Shown here: positions 9,308-16,846 of the stretch, piece by piece | Numbering within the stretch: position 1 is the first letter of the stretch | Layout of the letters: every line of letters begins with the position of its first letter | Assembly (NCBI GenBank): GCA_002718285.1 | Contig: PBAR01000039.1 | Location: forward strand, 1-46,140 | Length of the DNA: 46,140 nucleotides | DNA from: Fidelibacterota bacterium | GTDB lineage: Bacteria > Marinisomatota > Marinisomatia > Marinisomatales > UBA1611 | Direction: 5' to 3' | Translations under genes and position numbers: made by a program | Notes under the pieces: generated by a model | Database searches by the model: none | Told to the model about the DNA's origin: nothing | Seen by the model: only the letters and a program-made list of their open reading frames with translations

Positions 9308-10282
9308 TTAAATGCTGTTATGGTGTTCCACCATTTCATTCAGCATTGTGAGCGTAATGGGGACAACACCTACTTCTTCACATACTCGACCAGCAGCATA
9401 ATTAGAAAGCGCCACTGATTCTTCGGGTGAAGCGCCACACAGGTCTGCCAAAGTAAATGTAGCGATAACTGTATCCCCGGCACCGGATACATCATGTACA
9501 TGCCGCGCTTTTGTAGGGATATGATGATAGTCAGAACCGGCAAACAATGAAACACCGTCTGCACCGCGAGTAATCATCAAAATTTCTGCATTCAACTCAT
9601 TTTTTAAGTTAAATCCGGCTACCTCTAAGGCATCCTGTTCATCAAAGGCATTTCTAAATTCAACTAGATTTGGCTTGAATAATCTTACATTTTTATAAGC
9701 TTTAAAATTGGATTTTTTCGGATCTACATAAATGGGGATTTTTCGATCATTTGCCATTTGAATTAATGACTCAATTGAGATAGAGTTCAGTACGCCCTTG
9801 TTGTAATCTTCTAAAACAATTGCGTCCATTTGATCTAAGCTGGAATTCACTGATTCAGCCAATGCTTTATTGGATGTTTTAGACAAATCTATATTCACTT
9901 CTCGATCGGCCCGGACTACTTGCTGGTTTTGGGCCATAATACGTGACTTAACTGTAGTTGGTCGTTGATCACTTTCTACCAAATTAGTGCAAACAATATT
10001 CCTACGATCCAATTGGTCTGCCAATATTTTACCTTCAGGATCTGATCCGATTAATCCAATAACGGATACTTCACATCCCAAGGAGGCCAAATTCAATGCT
10101 ACATTTGCTGCCCCGCCGGGGTTGTGTTCAATTTTATTCACTTGAACCACAGGTACAGGCGCCTCAGGTGAAATACGATCTATATGTCCCCAAAGATACG
10201 TATCAAGCATTAAGTCGCCGACAACCAGCACCTTTTTACTCGAAAATAAGGATGTAATTTCTTGGAATCGATCTTTTTGCAT
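9308..10282 (-). CDS. hldA: D-glycero-beta-D-manno-heptose-7-phosphate kinase (RfaE1/HldA type)
   Basis: PfkB/ribokinase-family sugar kinase making heptose 1,7-bisphosphate for the inner core of lipopolysaccharide. Signatures: V-V-G-D-L-M-L-D-T-Y-L-W-G near residue 20, I-S-P-E-A-P-V-P-V-V-Q-V, P-G-G-A-A-N-V-A-L-N-L-A, the R-P-T-T-V-K-S-R-I stretch, and D-V-S-G-A-G-D-T with the catalytic Asp. At 324 residues it holds only the kinase domain. The nucleotidyltransferase domain fused in E. coli HldE is absent and not in this window. The gene starts 2 bases after the PspC gene. Confidence 0.93.
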   Translation of the reverse strand: MQKDRFQEITSLFSSKKVLVVGDLMLDTYLWGHIDRISPEAPVPVVQVNKIEHNPGGAANVALNLASLGCEVSVIGLIGSDPEGKILADQLDRRNIVCTNLVESDQRPTTVKSRIMAQNQQVVRADREVNIDLSKTSNKALAESVNSSLDQMDAIVLEDYNKGVLNSISIESLIQMANDRKIPIYVDPKKSNFKAYKNVRLFKPNLVEFRNAFDEQDALEVAGFNLKNELNAEILMITRGADGVSLFAGSDYHHIPTKARHVHDVSGAGDTVIATFTLADLCGASPEESVALSNYAAGRVCEEVGVVPITLTMLNEMVEHHNSI

Positions 10283-10284
10283 CT

Positions 10285-10908
10285 TTAAATATCTTCAGTC
10301 ATGATGGTTCGTTCAGGCAATACAACGGCCAGGATGATATATAATAATAGACCAATGCCGATACTCATGAGTGACCCAAAAACCCACAGGGCACGAATGA
10401 TGGTTGGGTCTATACTTAAAGATACACCTAAACCGCCACACACACCTGCTAATTTTTTATCTTGGTCAGATAAATGAAGCGGCTCCCAATCTTGAGTATT
10501 CTCACTGGATTCTTTTACCGTTGTGGATCGGGAGTAGAGTAAAAATATACCCGAACCCACCAAAAATAATGACACAAAAATATTGAGGAGGTTATGCCAG
10601 AAAATATCCCAAATGATGAATAATGCATGATCAAAACGAATAAAAACGGCAATACCTGCAATAATCAATAAAATTCCCCAAAATGGATTTTGTTTTATGG
10701 AATCTAGATTAAACTTTTTGGGTGTCTCTGATTCGTCAGGGATCATTATCCATAACACAACATAGGCCAATATACCTGCGCCACCAAAAATGGTGAAAAA
10801 TACCAATATCACGCGCACCAAAGTGGGATCAATGGAGAAATATTGAGCCAGACCGCCACACACACCTGCGATCAATCGGTCAGAATCTGATCTGTAGATA
10901 CGTTTCAT
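10285..10908 (-). CDS. Membrane protein with two PspC domains
   Basis: 207 residues with a PspC domain at each end: residues about 1-60 (I-Y-R-S-D-S-D-R-L-I-A-G-V-C-G-G-L-A) and about 145-203 (K-K-L-A-G-V-C-G-G-L-G-V-S-L-S-I-D-P). Each includes a membrane segment. A middle pair of hydrophobic segments (about 75-125) lies between them. PspC in enterobacteria is an inner-membrane sensor of the phage shock response. No pspA, pspF or pspB is seen here, so the stress role is by analogy only. It sits between the ABC ATPase and hldA in a tight run, which suggests an envelope function. Confidence 0.88.
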   Translation of the reverse strand: MKRIYRSDSDRLIAGVCGGLAQYFSIDPTLVRVILVFFTIFGGAGILAYVVLWIMIPDESETPKKFNLDSIKQNPFWGILLIIAGIAVFIRFDHALFIIWDIFWHNLLNIFVSLFLVGSGIFLLYSRSTTVKESSENTQDWEPLHLSDQDKKLAGVCGGLGVSLSIDPTIIRALWVFGSLMSIGIGLLLYIILAVVLPERTIMTEDI

Positions 10909-10935
10909 TACGGAAATTTACATCATTTATTCAGA

Positions 10936-11682
10936 TTAGCGCGCTGATCTTTGTCTTGGCTGCCTTCTTCTTTTATTTTTCCGTCCGGATTGCTGAGACC
11001 GCTTCTGGCTTGTCCCCTTGCCTTTCCCAACTCCAGGTCTAATTTTCGCAATATGGCCATTATCCAAATAAATCAATACAGATGCAATTAATTTCAAATG
11101 CTGATCGTGTGGTGAAGATAAGAGAATGGTTGTCCCTTGATCCTTATTCATTCGATTTAACCGTTTCCGGAATGCTGATTCCATATCCTTATCAAAATAA
11201 ATGCCATAATCATCAACCAATAACACTCTGGGATCGGATTCAATCACCAATGCCATATTGATACAGGCCACCTCGCCCTTGGACAATTCAGAGACTGATC
11301 GATCCAACAATGACTTCCAAGTGCCATTATGAACATAGCGTGAAAGAATCTGATCCGCGGACTTATCCTTAAACAAATCAGAAACTTTACTCCCTTTTAA
11401 ATCCCCACCCAAACAGGATATTTTTATCTCAGGGTTGGATTTGACTTTCCCAAGCCAATTGGTCTCAAAGGGTGCATTATCGTATTTAAGAGTTCCTTCT
11501 GATTCTTTTTCCAATCCAGCCATGATATTCATCAATGTGGATTTTCCAGACCCAACTGACCCCACAATACCATACACCGTCCCCCGGTGAAATTGGAGTC
11601 TACCTACATTAAGAACTGTTTCATTGTTATAAGACTTTTTAAGGCCTTTTAACTCATATATTAAAGTGGATCGTTGATTCAT
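10936..11682 (-). CDS. Solitary ABC-type ATPase with altered catalytic residue and basic tail
   Basis: ATP-binding protein of 248 residues. ATG 11682 is preferred over GTG 11685 because GAGGAG lies 5-6 bases before it. Walker A is G-S-V-G-S-G-K-S-T (about 41-49), the signature is the unusual S-E-L-S-K-G-E (about 131-136), and Walker B is V-L-L-V-D-D, with Asp at the place of the usual catalytic Glu. An H-loop S-S-P-H-D follows (His near 192). The last 30 residues are a strongly basic, disordered-looking tail of K, R, Q and S. No permease gene is near. It could be a transporter subunit, a regulator or an RNA/ribosome-linked ATPase; I cannot decide which. Confidence 0.75.
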   Translation of the reverse strand: MNQRSTLIYELKGLKKSYNNETVLNVGRLQFHRGTVYGIVGSVGSGKSTLMNIMAGLEKESEGTLKYDNAPFETNWLGKVKSNPEIKISCLGGDLKGSKVSDLFKDKSADQILSRYVHNGTWKSLLDRSVSELSKGEVACINMALVIESDPRVLLVDDYGIYFDKDMESAFRKRLNRMNKDQGTTILLSSPHDQHLKLIASVLIYLDNGHIAKIRPGVGKGKGTSQKRSQQSGRKNKRRRQPRQRSAR

Positions 11683-11721
11683 CACTTCTCCTCAAAATTT
11701 AATGATGAATCGATTGGTTAT

Positions 11722-12651
11722 CTAACTCTGTTGAGCTTCTAAGTATCGTTCAGCATCGATGGCAGACATACATCCGGAACCAGCAGCGGTTACCGCTTGT
11801 CGATAGACGTGATCCTGCACATCTCCACAAGCAAAAACGCCTTCGATATTTGTGGCTGTACTGCCATTTTTCGTGACCAAATATCCTGATTGGTCCGAGT
11901 CTAAATAATCTCCAAATAAATCCGTATTGGGCTTGTGACCGATGGCCATAAATACGCCATCACATGCTTCCTCTCTCGTCTCACCATTTTGAGTATCTTT
12001 TAATGTGACGGCATGGACGCCTTTTTCTTGGGACCCCAAAATCTCATATATGGTGGAATTCCATGCCACAGTAATTTTAGGATTAGCCAGCGCACGAGCG
12101 ACCATGATTTTTGATGCGCGAAACTCTTCGCGTCGATGCACAAGTACCACTTCAGATGCAAACTTCGTTAAATAAGTTGCTTCTTCCATGGCTGAATCTC
12201 CACCACCAACGACCAGTACTTTCTTATCTTTAAAAAAGAACCCATCACAAGTTGCACATGCAGATACACCGTAGCCCATAAGTTCTGATTCACTCTCTAT
12301 GCCAAGCATTTTTGCTGATGCACCGGTGGCAATGATTAATGATTCTCCCATGTACTGTTCATCCCCTACCCATACTTTGAATGGGCGTTCACTAAGATTC
12401 ACTTTTGTCACATGCTTAAAATGGCACTCGGCACCAAAACGGGTGGCTTGTTTACGGAATTGTTCCATCAATTCAGGCCCCATAATGCCTTCAGGAAATC
12501 CGGGATAATTTTCAACATCAGTTGTAATCGTAAGCTGTCCGCCCGGTTGGTTTCCCTCAAGTACCAACGGATTTAAATTTGCTCGGGCCGTATATAAAGC
12601 TGCAGTAAGCCCTGCAGGGCCTGAGCCAATAATGATAACCTTTCGATTCAT
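11722..12651 (-). CDS. trxB: Thioredoxin-disulfide reductase
   Basis: FAD- and NADPH-dependent cytoplasmic enzyme reducing thioredoxin. The 309 residues show the FAD-binding [10 protein letters not shown] near residue 10, the redox-active C132-A-T-C135 in S-A-C-A-T-C-D-G-F, the NADPH-binding [12 protein letters not shown] near 148, and the C-terminal [11 protein letters not shown] motif. It starts 19 bases after trxA, so the two form a thioredoxin operon. This is the low-molecular-weight bacterial type. Confidence 0.97.
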   Translation of the reverse strand: MNRKVIIIGSGPAGLTAALYTARANLNPLVLEGNQPGGQLTITTDVENYPGFPEGIMGPELMEQFRKQATRFGAECHFKHVTKVNLSERPFKVWVGDEQYMGESLIIATGASAKMLGIESESELMGYGVSACATCDGFFFKDKKVLVVGGGDSAMEEATYLTKFASEVVLVHRREEFRASKIMVARALANPKITVAWNSTIYEILGSQEKGVHAVTLKDTQNGETREEACDGVFMAIGHKPNTDLFGDYLDSDQSGYLVTKNGSTATNIEGVFACGDVQDHVYRQAVTAAGSGCMSAIDAERYLEAQQS

Positions 12652-12670
12652 TCTATTGGTTAATTAATTT

Positions 12671-12997
12671 TTAAATAACTGTATCGAGTAGATCAGTTAT
12701 TTTGGCTTTGGGCACAGCGCCTACAATTTGATTCACCACTGCACCATTATTGAATATGAGAAGCGTAGGAATACTCCTTACGCCAAACTGACTGGCCACT
12801 TGATTATCGGTGTCGACATTTAGTTTTCCCACCTTTACGGTTTCGGAATAATCGTCGGCCACTTCATCGACAACCGGCGCGATTACGCGACAAGGTCCGC
12901 ACCATTCCGCCCAGAAATCAATAAGCACTGGCGTATCGGACTGCAATACCTCAGCGTCAAAATTCGCTGCGGTAAATTCTTTAACATTTTCAGACAT
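12671..12997 (-). CDS. trxA: Thioredoxin
   Basis: Small cytoplasmic protein-disulfide reductant of 108 residues. The active site W-C33-G-P-C36-R is intact, and the cis-proline is present in R-S-I-P-T-L-L-I-F. A GGAGAAG ribosome-binding site lies just before the ATG. The 89-base gap to the upstream phosphatase gene is the largest in this stretch, so trxA-trxB may have its own promoter there, although I see no clear boxes. It is cytoplasmic (no signal sequence), unlike the thioredoxin-fold proteins at 27246-29610. Confidence 0.97.
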   Translation of the reverse strand: MSENVKEFTAANFDAEVLQSDTPVLIDFWAEWCGPCRVIAPVVDEVADDYSETVKVGKLNVDTDNQVASQFGVRSIPTLLIFNNGAVVNQIVGAVPKAKITDLLDTVI

Positions 12998-13086
12998 ATC
13001 TTCTCCATATTTCGGACTTAAAAAACGGCTAGAAACTTAGGGAATTTAATTCCTTGTAAAAAATACCAATTTCTTCCAATTAATAA

Positions 13087-14688
13087 TTATTCAAACAAAA
13101 TAGGTTCCCCATCCAAATCATTTGGAAAAGGAATATTTAATAATTTTGCCACCGTTGGGGCAATATCTACTGAATATATGGTTTTTGATACTATCTTACC
13201 TTTTTCTTCACCATTTGCAATAATAAACGGTATATGAGTGTCATAATCATATGGTGATCCATGACTAGAGCCAACCTCAGAAACCCATGTCCAGTATTTC
13301 TTTGGAATTAAATACACATCTGGACTTTTCTGAGAATGGATCATGTTTTTTAATCGTATTTCTAATTCTGACCCTCCGCCCTTTAATATTTCCTCGCGAG
13401 TTAAAACAGCAGCAATGCCAGGAATACTAATTAATGTATTTTTTAAAATCTTGGAAGCTTTACGTTTAGCAAAATATCCTATTTTCTGATCGAAATAGAA
13501 CATATTTCCATACTGAATTACTTTATTCGAACCAATTTTTAATTCTATCTGATGTAATGCATCTTTATATAATGAATCTCTAGTTGCTTTTGGTATACGT
13601 CCAGCATCTATACCTTTTGTTTGTAAATACTCTGGTAGGTCCACTATACCATGGTCACTGGTTAAAATGTATAATACATCGCCCTTTCCAATAGAATTCT
13701 CTAAATATTCAATAAACTCTCCAAGCTGTTTATCTAACCTCAAATAATTATCCAATTGTTCATGAGAGTGTGGACCAAAATAATGTCCAATTCCATCCGT
13801 AGCTGATAATTCTAAAAATAAAATATCTGGATCATTGTCAGTTCCCATTTCATAGAATTCTAATGATCGTTTTCCAAGTTGAATTGTTAATTCATCACCA
13901 TAGGGCAGTACATAATACGCTTGTAAAAATTCATTCAAAGCCATTTGATCAAATTTTATTGGAAATATAGGACTATAACCACTTGTCATGGTTAAATCTA
14001 CTTCTCCATAAAAGTTGTCATCCCGTGTATTTTGATTATAAATATTTTCAGGTAATATTCTATTCCATATAGAATCTTTATATGAAGGTAGATTTCTTTT
14101 GGCTATTTCTTCATTTACCCATAATGGAAGGGTTTCTGTATAATAAGTTGAAGTGGTATAACCGCCTATACCATCATACCATAATACCATATCTGGGTTT
14201 TTTCCTCCCAAAAATACCGCAGCACGATCTTTTCCGGATATAGATATAACCTTAGAATTAGGTGTAGCTGCCTTTAACCAATCACCTAAAGTAGTATTAT
14301 TAATATTTTCATAAGATCGTCCCGTTGATCCGTCAGATAATTCTGTAGAATTAGTATCTTCAACGCAATACCAAGGTCTATTTAATCCTCTATCATACCA
14401 TTGATTCGAAATAATCCCATTTTTCCCAGGGTAACGTCCAGATGCTAAAGTGTAATGGCCAGGACCAGTTGAGGTATATCCATGATTATGAAATGTATTT
14501 TTAAATTGGACACCATGATCAATTAGCCATCGATATCCACCTGAAAACAGATGATTATATTTTTCTATTAAACTTTGTTGACCTTGATCAATAGCTATAA
14601 ATAAAACAAGCTTAGGTTTATTTTTATAAGGGCTGAACCCTGTAAAAAATATGACCGCTAATATCGGCCATAAATTTCTCTTCTTCAT
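13087..14688 (-). CDS. Secreted alkaline phosphatase-superfamily hydrolase (PafA/phosphodiesterase-like)
   Basis: 533 residues with an N-terminal signal sequence. It belongs to the alkaline phosphatase/type I phosphodiesterase superfamily: metal-binding Asp in F-I-A-I-D-Q (about 31-35), nucleophile Thr74 in T-S-T-G-P-G-H, then T-L-A-S-G-R-Y-P-G-K-N-G-I, S-A-T-D-G-I-G-H-Y-F-G-P, T-S-D-H-G-I and a final S-S-H-G-S. The Thr nucleophile within TGPGH resembles PafA, which releases phosphate from many phosphomonoesters, a useful trait in phosphate-poor water. It overlaps tyrS by 4 bases (ATGA), an odd partnership that is probably operon packing. The exact substrate cannot be read from sequence. Confidence 0.85.
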   Translation of the reverse strand: MKKRNLWPILAVIFFTGFSPYKNKPKLVLFIAIDQGQQSLIEKYNHLFSGGYRWLIDHGVQFKNTFHNHGYTSTGPGHYTLASGRYPGKNGIISNQWYDRGLNRPWYCVEDTNSTELSDGSTGRSYENINNTTLGDWLKAATPNSKVISISGKDRAAVFLGGKNPDMVLWYDGIGGYTTSTYYTETLPLWVNEEIAKRNLPSYKDSIWNRILPENIYNQNTRDDNFYGEVDLTMTSGYSPIFPIKFDQMALNEFLQAYYVLPYGDELTIQLGKRSLEFYEMGTDNDPDILFLELSATDGIGHYFGPHSHEQLDNYLRLDKQLGEFIEYLENSIGKGDVLYILTSDHGIVDLPEYLQTKGIDAGRIPKATRDSLYKDALHQIELKIGSNKVIQYGNMFYFDQKIGYFAKRKASKILKNTLISIPGIAAVLTREEILKGGGSELEIRLKNMIHSQKSPDVYLIPKKYWTWVSEVGSSHGSPYDYDTHIPFIIANGEEKGKIVSKTIYSVDIAPTVAKLLNIPFPNDLDGEPILFE

Positions 14689-15890
14689 TTTACTCTCAAA
14701 AATTTTCTTTTTCCAACTTTGATTATAACTTCTTTCTTCGGATGGACAAGTAATTCTTTGTCTAAAACCTTTTCATTATTAATCCGAACTGCCCCTTGTT
14801 TGACCATCCGTCGTGCTTCACTTTTACTTTTAGTCATTCCGTTATTTGAAATAATATCAATAATTGTAATGGGTTTATTTATAATAATTTCTTCTATGGA
14901 TTCGGGAATATCTTTCTTGACGATAACTTTATTAAAATGTTTTTCCGCTACCAATGACGCTTCTTCTCCATAATATAATTTCACGATGGCGCGACTTAGG
15001 GCCCGCTTAATATCTCTAGGATTTACCTTCGAATCATTTAATTGAGATCTTACTTCTACCATAGTATCCTCATCTGCATCTGCAGCTAGAAGAAAATACT
15101 TTTCTATCATTTCATCAGAAATTGACATGGACTTTCCATACATATCTTCAGGAGAATCCGTAAGCCCTATATCATTACCATAGGATTTTGACATCTTTTC
15201 ATGACCATCTGTCCCTTCGAGTAATGGGCAAGTGACAATAGCTTGAGGGGATTGATCGTATTCCCGCTGAAGGTCGCGGCCCACAAGTAAATTAAACTTT
15301 TGGTCTGTACCACCCAATTCTACATCGGCTTGTAATTCTACAGAATCCATCCCTTGGGCTAGAGGATACATAAATTCATGAATGGAAATAGGTGTTTCAG
15401 ATTTATATCGTTTTGTAAAGTCATCTCTCTCAAGCATACGGGCCACTGTGTAATGGCTAGACAGGCGTATTACATCACTAAAATTCATAACATTAAGCCA
15501 ATCAGAGTTATAAACGATTTTTAATGTATCAATATTGAGAATATGTCCCGCTTGATAAATATAAGATTGTGCATTCGCCTTTGCTTCCTCTAATGTTAAT
15601 TGTGGGCGCGTTTTATTTCGCCCAGAAGGATCTCCAATCATTGCGGTGAAATCACCGATCACGAGTATTGCCTCATGCCCCAGATCCTGAAAATGGCGTA
15701 ATTTCCGAAGAACAACTCCATGACCTACGTGGAGGTCAGGGTGACTGGGATCACATCCCAACTTTACCACCAATGGCTTTCCAGTGGATTTTGATTTCTC
15801 AAGTTTGGATTTTAAATCATTTTCAGGAATAATCTCTTCAGCACCGCGGCTGATTAACTCCCATTGTGTATCTACCGATTTAAATGTCAT
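14685..15890 (-). CDS. tyrS: Tyrosyl-tRNA synthetase
   Basis: Class I aminoacyl-tRNA synthetase of 401 residues charging tRNA-Tyr. Seen are the HIGH-type motif in C-D-P-S-H-P-D-L-H-V-G-H-G (about 46-58), K-M-S-K-S-Y-G-N-D (about 232-240), the E-F-M-Y-P-L-A-Q-G-M-D tyrosine-pocket stretch, and a C-terminal S4 RNA-binding domain from about residue 340 (S-K-S-E-A-R-R-M-V-K-Q-G-A-V-R-I-N). Length and domain order are normal. It overlaps smpB and the phosphatase by 4 bases each. Confidence 0.97.
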   Translation of the reverse strand: MTFKSVDTQWELISRGAEEIIPENDLKSKLEKSKSTGKPLVVKLGCDPSHPDLHVGHGVVLRKLRHFQDLGHEAILVIGDFTAMIGDPSGRNKTRPQLTLEEAKANAQSYIYQAGHILNIDTLKIVYNSDWLNVMNFSDVIRLSSHYTVARMLERDDFTKRYKSETPISIHEFMYPLAQGMDSVELQADVELGGTDQKFNLLVGRDLQREYDQSPQAIVTCPLLEGTDGHEKMSKSYGNDIGLTDSPEDMYGKSMSISDEMIEKYFLLAADADEDTMVEVRSQLNDSKVNPRDIKRALSRAIVKLYYGEEASLVAEKHFNKVIVKKDIPESIEEIIINKPITIIDIISNNGMTKSKSEARRMVKQGAVRINNEKVLDKELLVHPKKEVIIKVGKRKFLRVK

Positions 15891-16345
15891 CTTCTTCTAT
15901 TCCGTAATTCTCTTTGTGCCTCACGATTAATATCTCGTTCTTTGATGGCATCTTTCTTATCAAAAGTCTTTTTTCCTTTGGCCAATCCAATTTCTAATTT
16001 GGCTCTACCCTTCAAATTAAAATATATTTTTAGGGGTATAGCCGTCAATCCTTTTTGATCCAGGGATGCCTGTATTTTTGTAATTTCCCTCTTATGTAGC
16101 AATAATCTCCGATTTCGTACCGGATCATGCCCTTCAGTTCCCGTATGGGAATATGGGTTAATATGCACGCCAATCACCCATGCTTGTCCTTTTCGGATCA
16201 CTACATAAGCTTCCTTTACATTGGCATTACCTTCTCTGAGACTTTTTACCTCACTACCCAATAATTCAATACCCGCTTCATAGGTATCCAGAATGTGATA
16301 TTCGTGGAAGGCTTTGCGATTGGTGGCGACAACCTGATTATCCAT
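15887..16345 (-). CDS. smpB: SsrA-binding protein SmpB
   Basis: Partner of tmRNA in rescue of stalled ribosomes. Recognised by N-R-K-A-F-H-E-Y-H-I-L-D-T-Y-E-A-G-I-E-L, G-S-E-V-K-S-L-R-E-G, the H-I-N-P-Y-S stretch, R-R-L-L-L-H-K-R-E-I, and the basic tail K-K-T-F-D-K-K-D-A-I-K-E-R-D. I choose ATG 16345 (152 residues); an in-frame TTG at 16351 is possible, and neither has a clear Shine-Dalgarno. No tmRNA gene is visible in the window. First gene of the chain smpB-tyrS-phosphatase. Confidence 0.96.
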   Translation of the reverse strand: MDNQVVATNRKAFHEYHILDTYEAGIELLGSEVKSLREGNANVKEAYVVIRKGQAWVIGVHINPYSHTGTEGHDPVRNRRLLLHKREITKIQASLDQKGLTAIPLKIYFNLKGRAKLEIGLAKGKKTFDKKDAIKERDINREAQRELRNRRR

Positions 16346-16447
16346 AGTCAAAATTCTGATACCAAAAATACGGAATTCGCCTTTCCGCTTCCAAGTTTAT
16401 TCCTTGCCGATCGAACATACAAAAATGTAATTTTCTGTCGTTTTTTT

Positions 16448-16531
16448 GCCCGGGTGGCGGAATTGGTAGACGCGCACGGTTCAGGTCCGTGTGTCCTAAA
16501 AGACGTGCTGGTTCGACTCCAGTCTCGGGCA
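16448..16531 (+). tRNA. tRNA-Leu (anticodon CAG)
   Basis: An 84-base type II tRNA. The acceptor stem GCCCGGG (16448-16454) pairs with CTCGGGC (16524-16530) with one G-T wobble, and the discriminator is A at 16531. The anticodon stem CACGG/CCGTG encloses TTCAGGT with CAG at 16482-16484, reading CUG codons. A variable arm follows, then a T arm with the GTTCGACT loop. The 3' CCA is not encoded. A spurious protein frame through the tRNA was ignored. Confidence 0.97.
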
Positions 16532-16533
16532 CA

Positions 16534-16614
16534 AACAATGTATTTACTTATGTACTTCGATCAACCAACGGAAAAAATAGATATGTTGGTCATTGTAAAA
16601 ATCTTCATGGATGA
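16534..16614 (+). pseudogene. GIY-YIG nuclease N-terminal relic directly after the tRNA
   Basis: Three bases after the tRNA, the frame starting at 16543 reads F-T-Y-V-L-R-S-T-N-G, then K-N-R-Y-V-G-H-C-K-N-L, then H-G and a TGA at 16612-16614. This closely matches the beginning of small GIY-YIG (UvrC-N-like) nucleases, with T-Y-V for GIY and Y-V-G for YIG. The only nearby ATG (16538) is out of frame by one base, and the frame closes after about 23 codons without the conserved Arg helix and Glu. Small GIY-YIG genes are often found immediately downstream of tRNA genes in Bacteroidota-like genomes. Read as a broken remnant that may have been mobile. It lies antisense to the small secreted-type ORF at 16544-16732, so one of the two readings could be chance. 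Confidence 0.55.
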
Positions 16615-16732
16615 GCTTACGCTCGATTTCGTCTACAGGATAGGTTATATTGGCATCTTGTGCCCAAGGAATGCTTAAAACAAAAACTAATCATCCTAGT
16701 AAATAAAGTCTGCGTTTATATGAATAAGACAT
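16544..16732 (-). pseudogene. Small secreted-type ORF interrupted by an in-frame TGA
   Basis: On the minus strand a perfect AAAGGAGG ribosome-binding site stands 6 bases before ATG 16732. The frame reads M-S-Y-S-Y-K-R-R-L-Y-L-L-G, then TGA (16693-16691), then L-V-F-V-L-S-I-P-W-A-Q-D-A-N and on for 48 codons in total to TAA (16546-16544). Ignoring the TGA, this is a 62-residue product with a convincing basic-then-hydrophobic signal sequence, and the TGA falls where Trp would fit. A promoter-like pair lies at 16778-16807. It is a young pseudogene, a sequencing error or, less likely, a recoded gene. I recognise no family for the mature part, which contains charged and aromatic residues. Confidence 0.4.
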
Positions 16733-16777
16733 TGCATTCCTCCTTTTGATGTTCGGGCAATTCCACAAATCAATTTA

Positions 16778-16807
16778 ATTATATTGAATAGTGTCTAAAA
16801 TGGTTAA
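16778..16807 (-). promoter_or_regulatory. Sigma-70-like promoter for the minus-strand small ORF
   Basis: Minus strand: TTAACC (16807-16802, 4 of 6 matches to TTGACA), 18-base spacer, perfect TATAAT (16783-16778). The predicted start would give a leader of about 40 bases carrying AAAGGAGG before ATG 16732. A 5-base-pair inverted repeat, CTGTA-CCTA-TACAG (16819-16832), lies just upstream, between the two divergent starts, and could be an operator or chance. Confidence 0.4.
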
Positions 16808-16846
16808 TATTCTTCCTCCTGTACCTATACAGCTATAACTTTCATA

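Noticed and set aside
16338..16538. Minus-strand frame through the tRNA
   Set aside because: Shadow of the tRNA-Leu gene and the smpB leader; no coding signals.
16295..16678. Open frame over the smpB start and the tRNA
   Set aside because: It translates the tRNA itself (the familiar tRNA-shadow frame) and has no ribosome-binding site.
16544..16732. Genome-wide UGA-to-Trp recoding
   Set aside because: TGA is the functional stop in several overlapping gene pairs (for example at 7644, 14685, 15887 and 40652).
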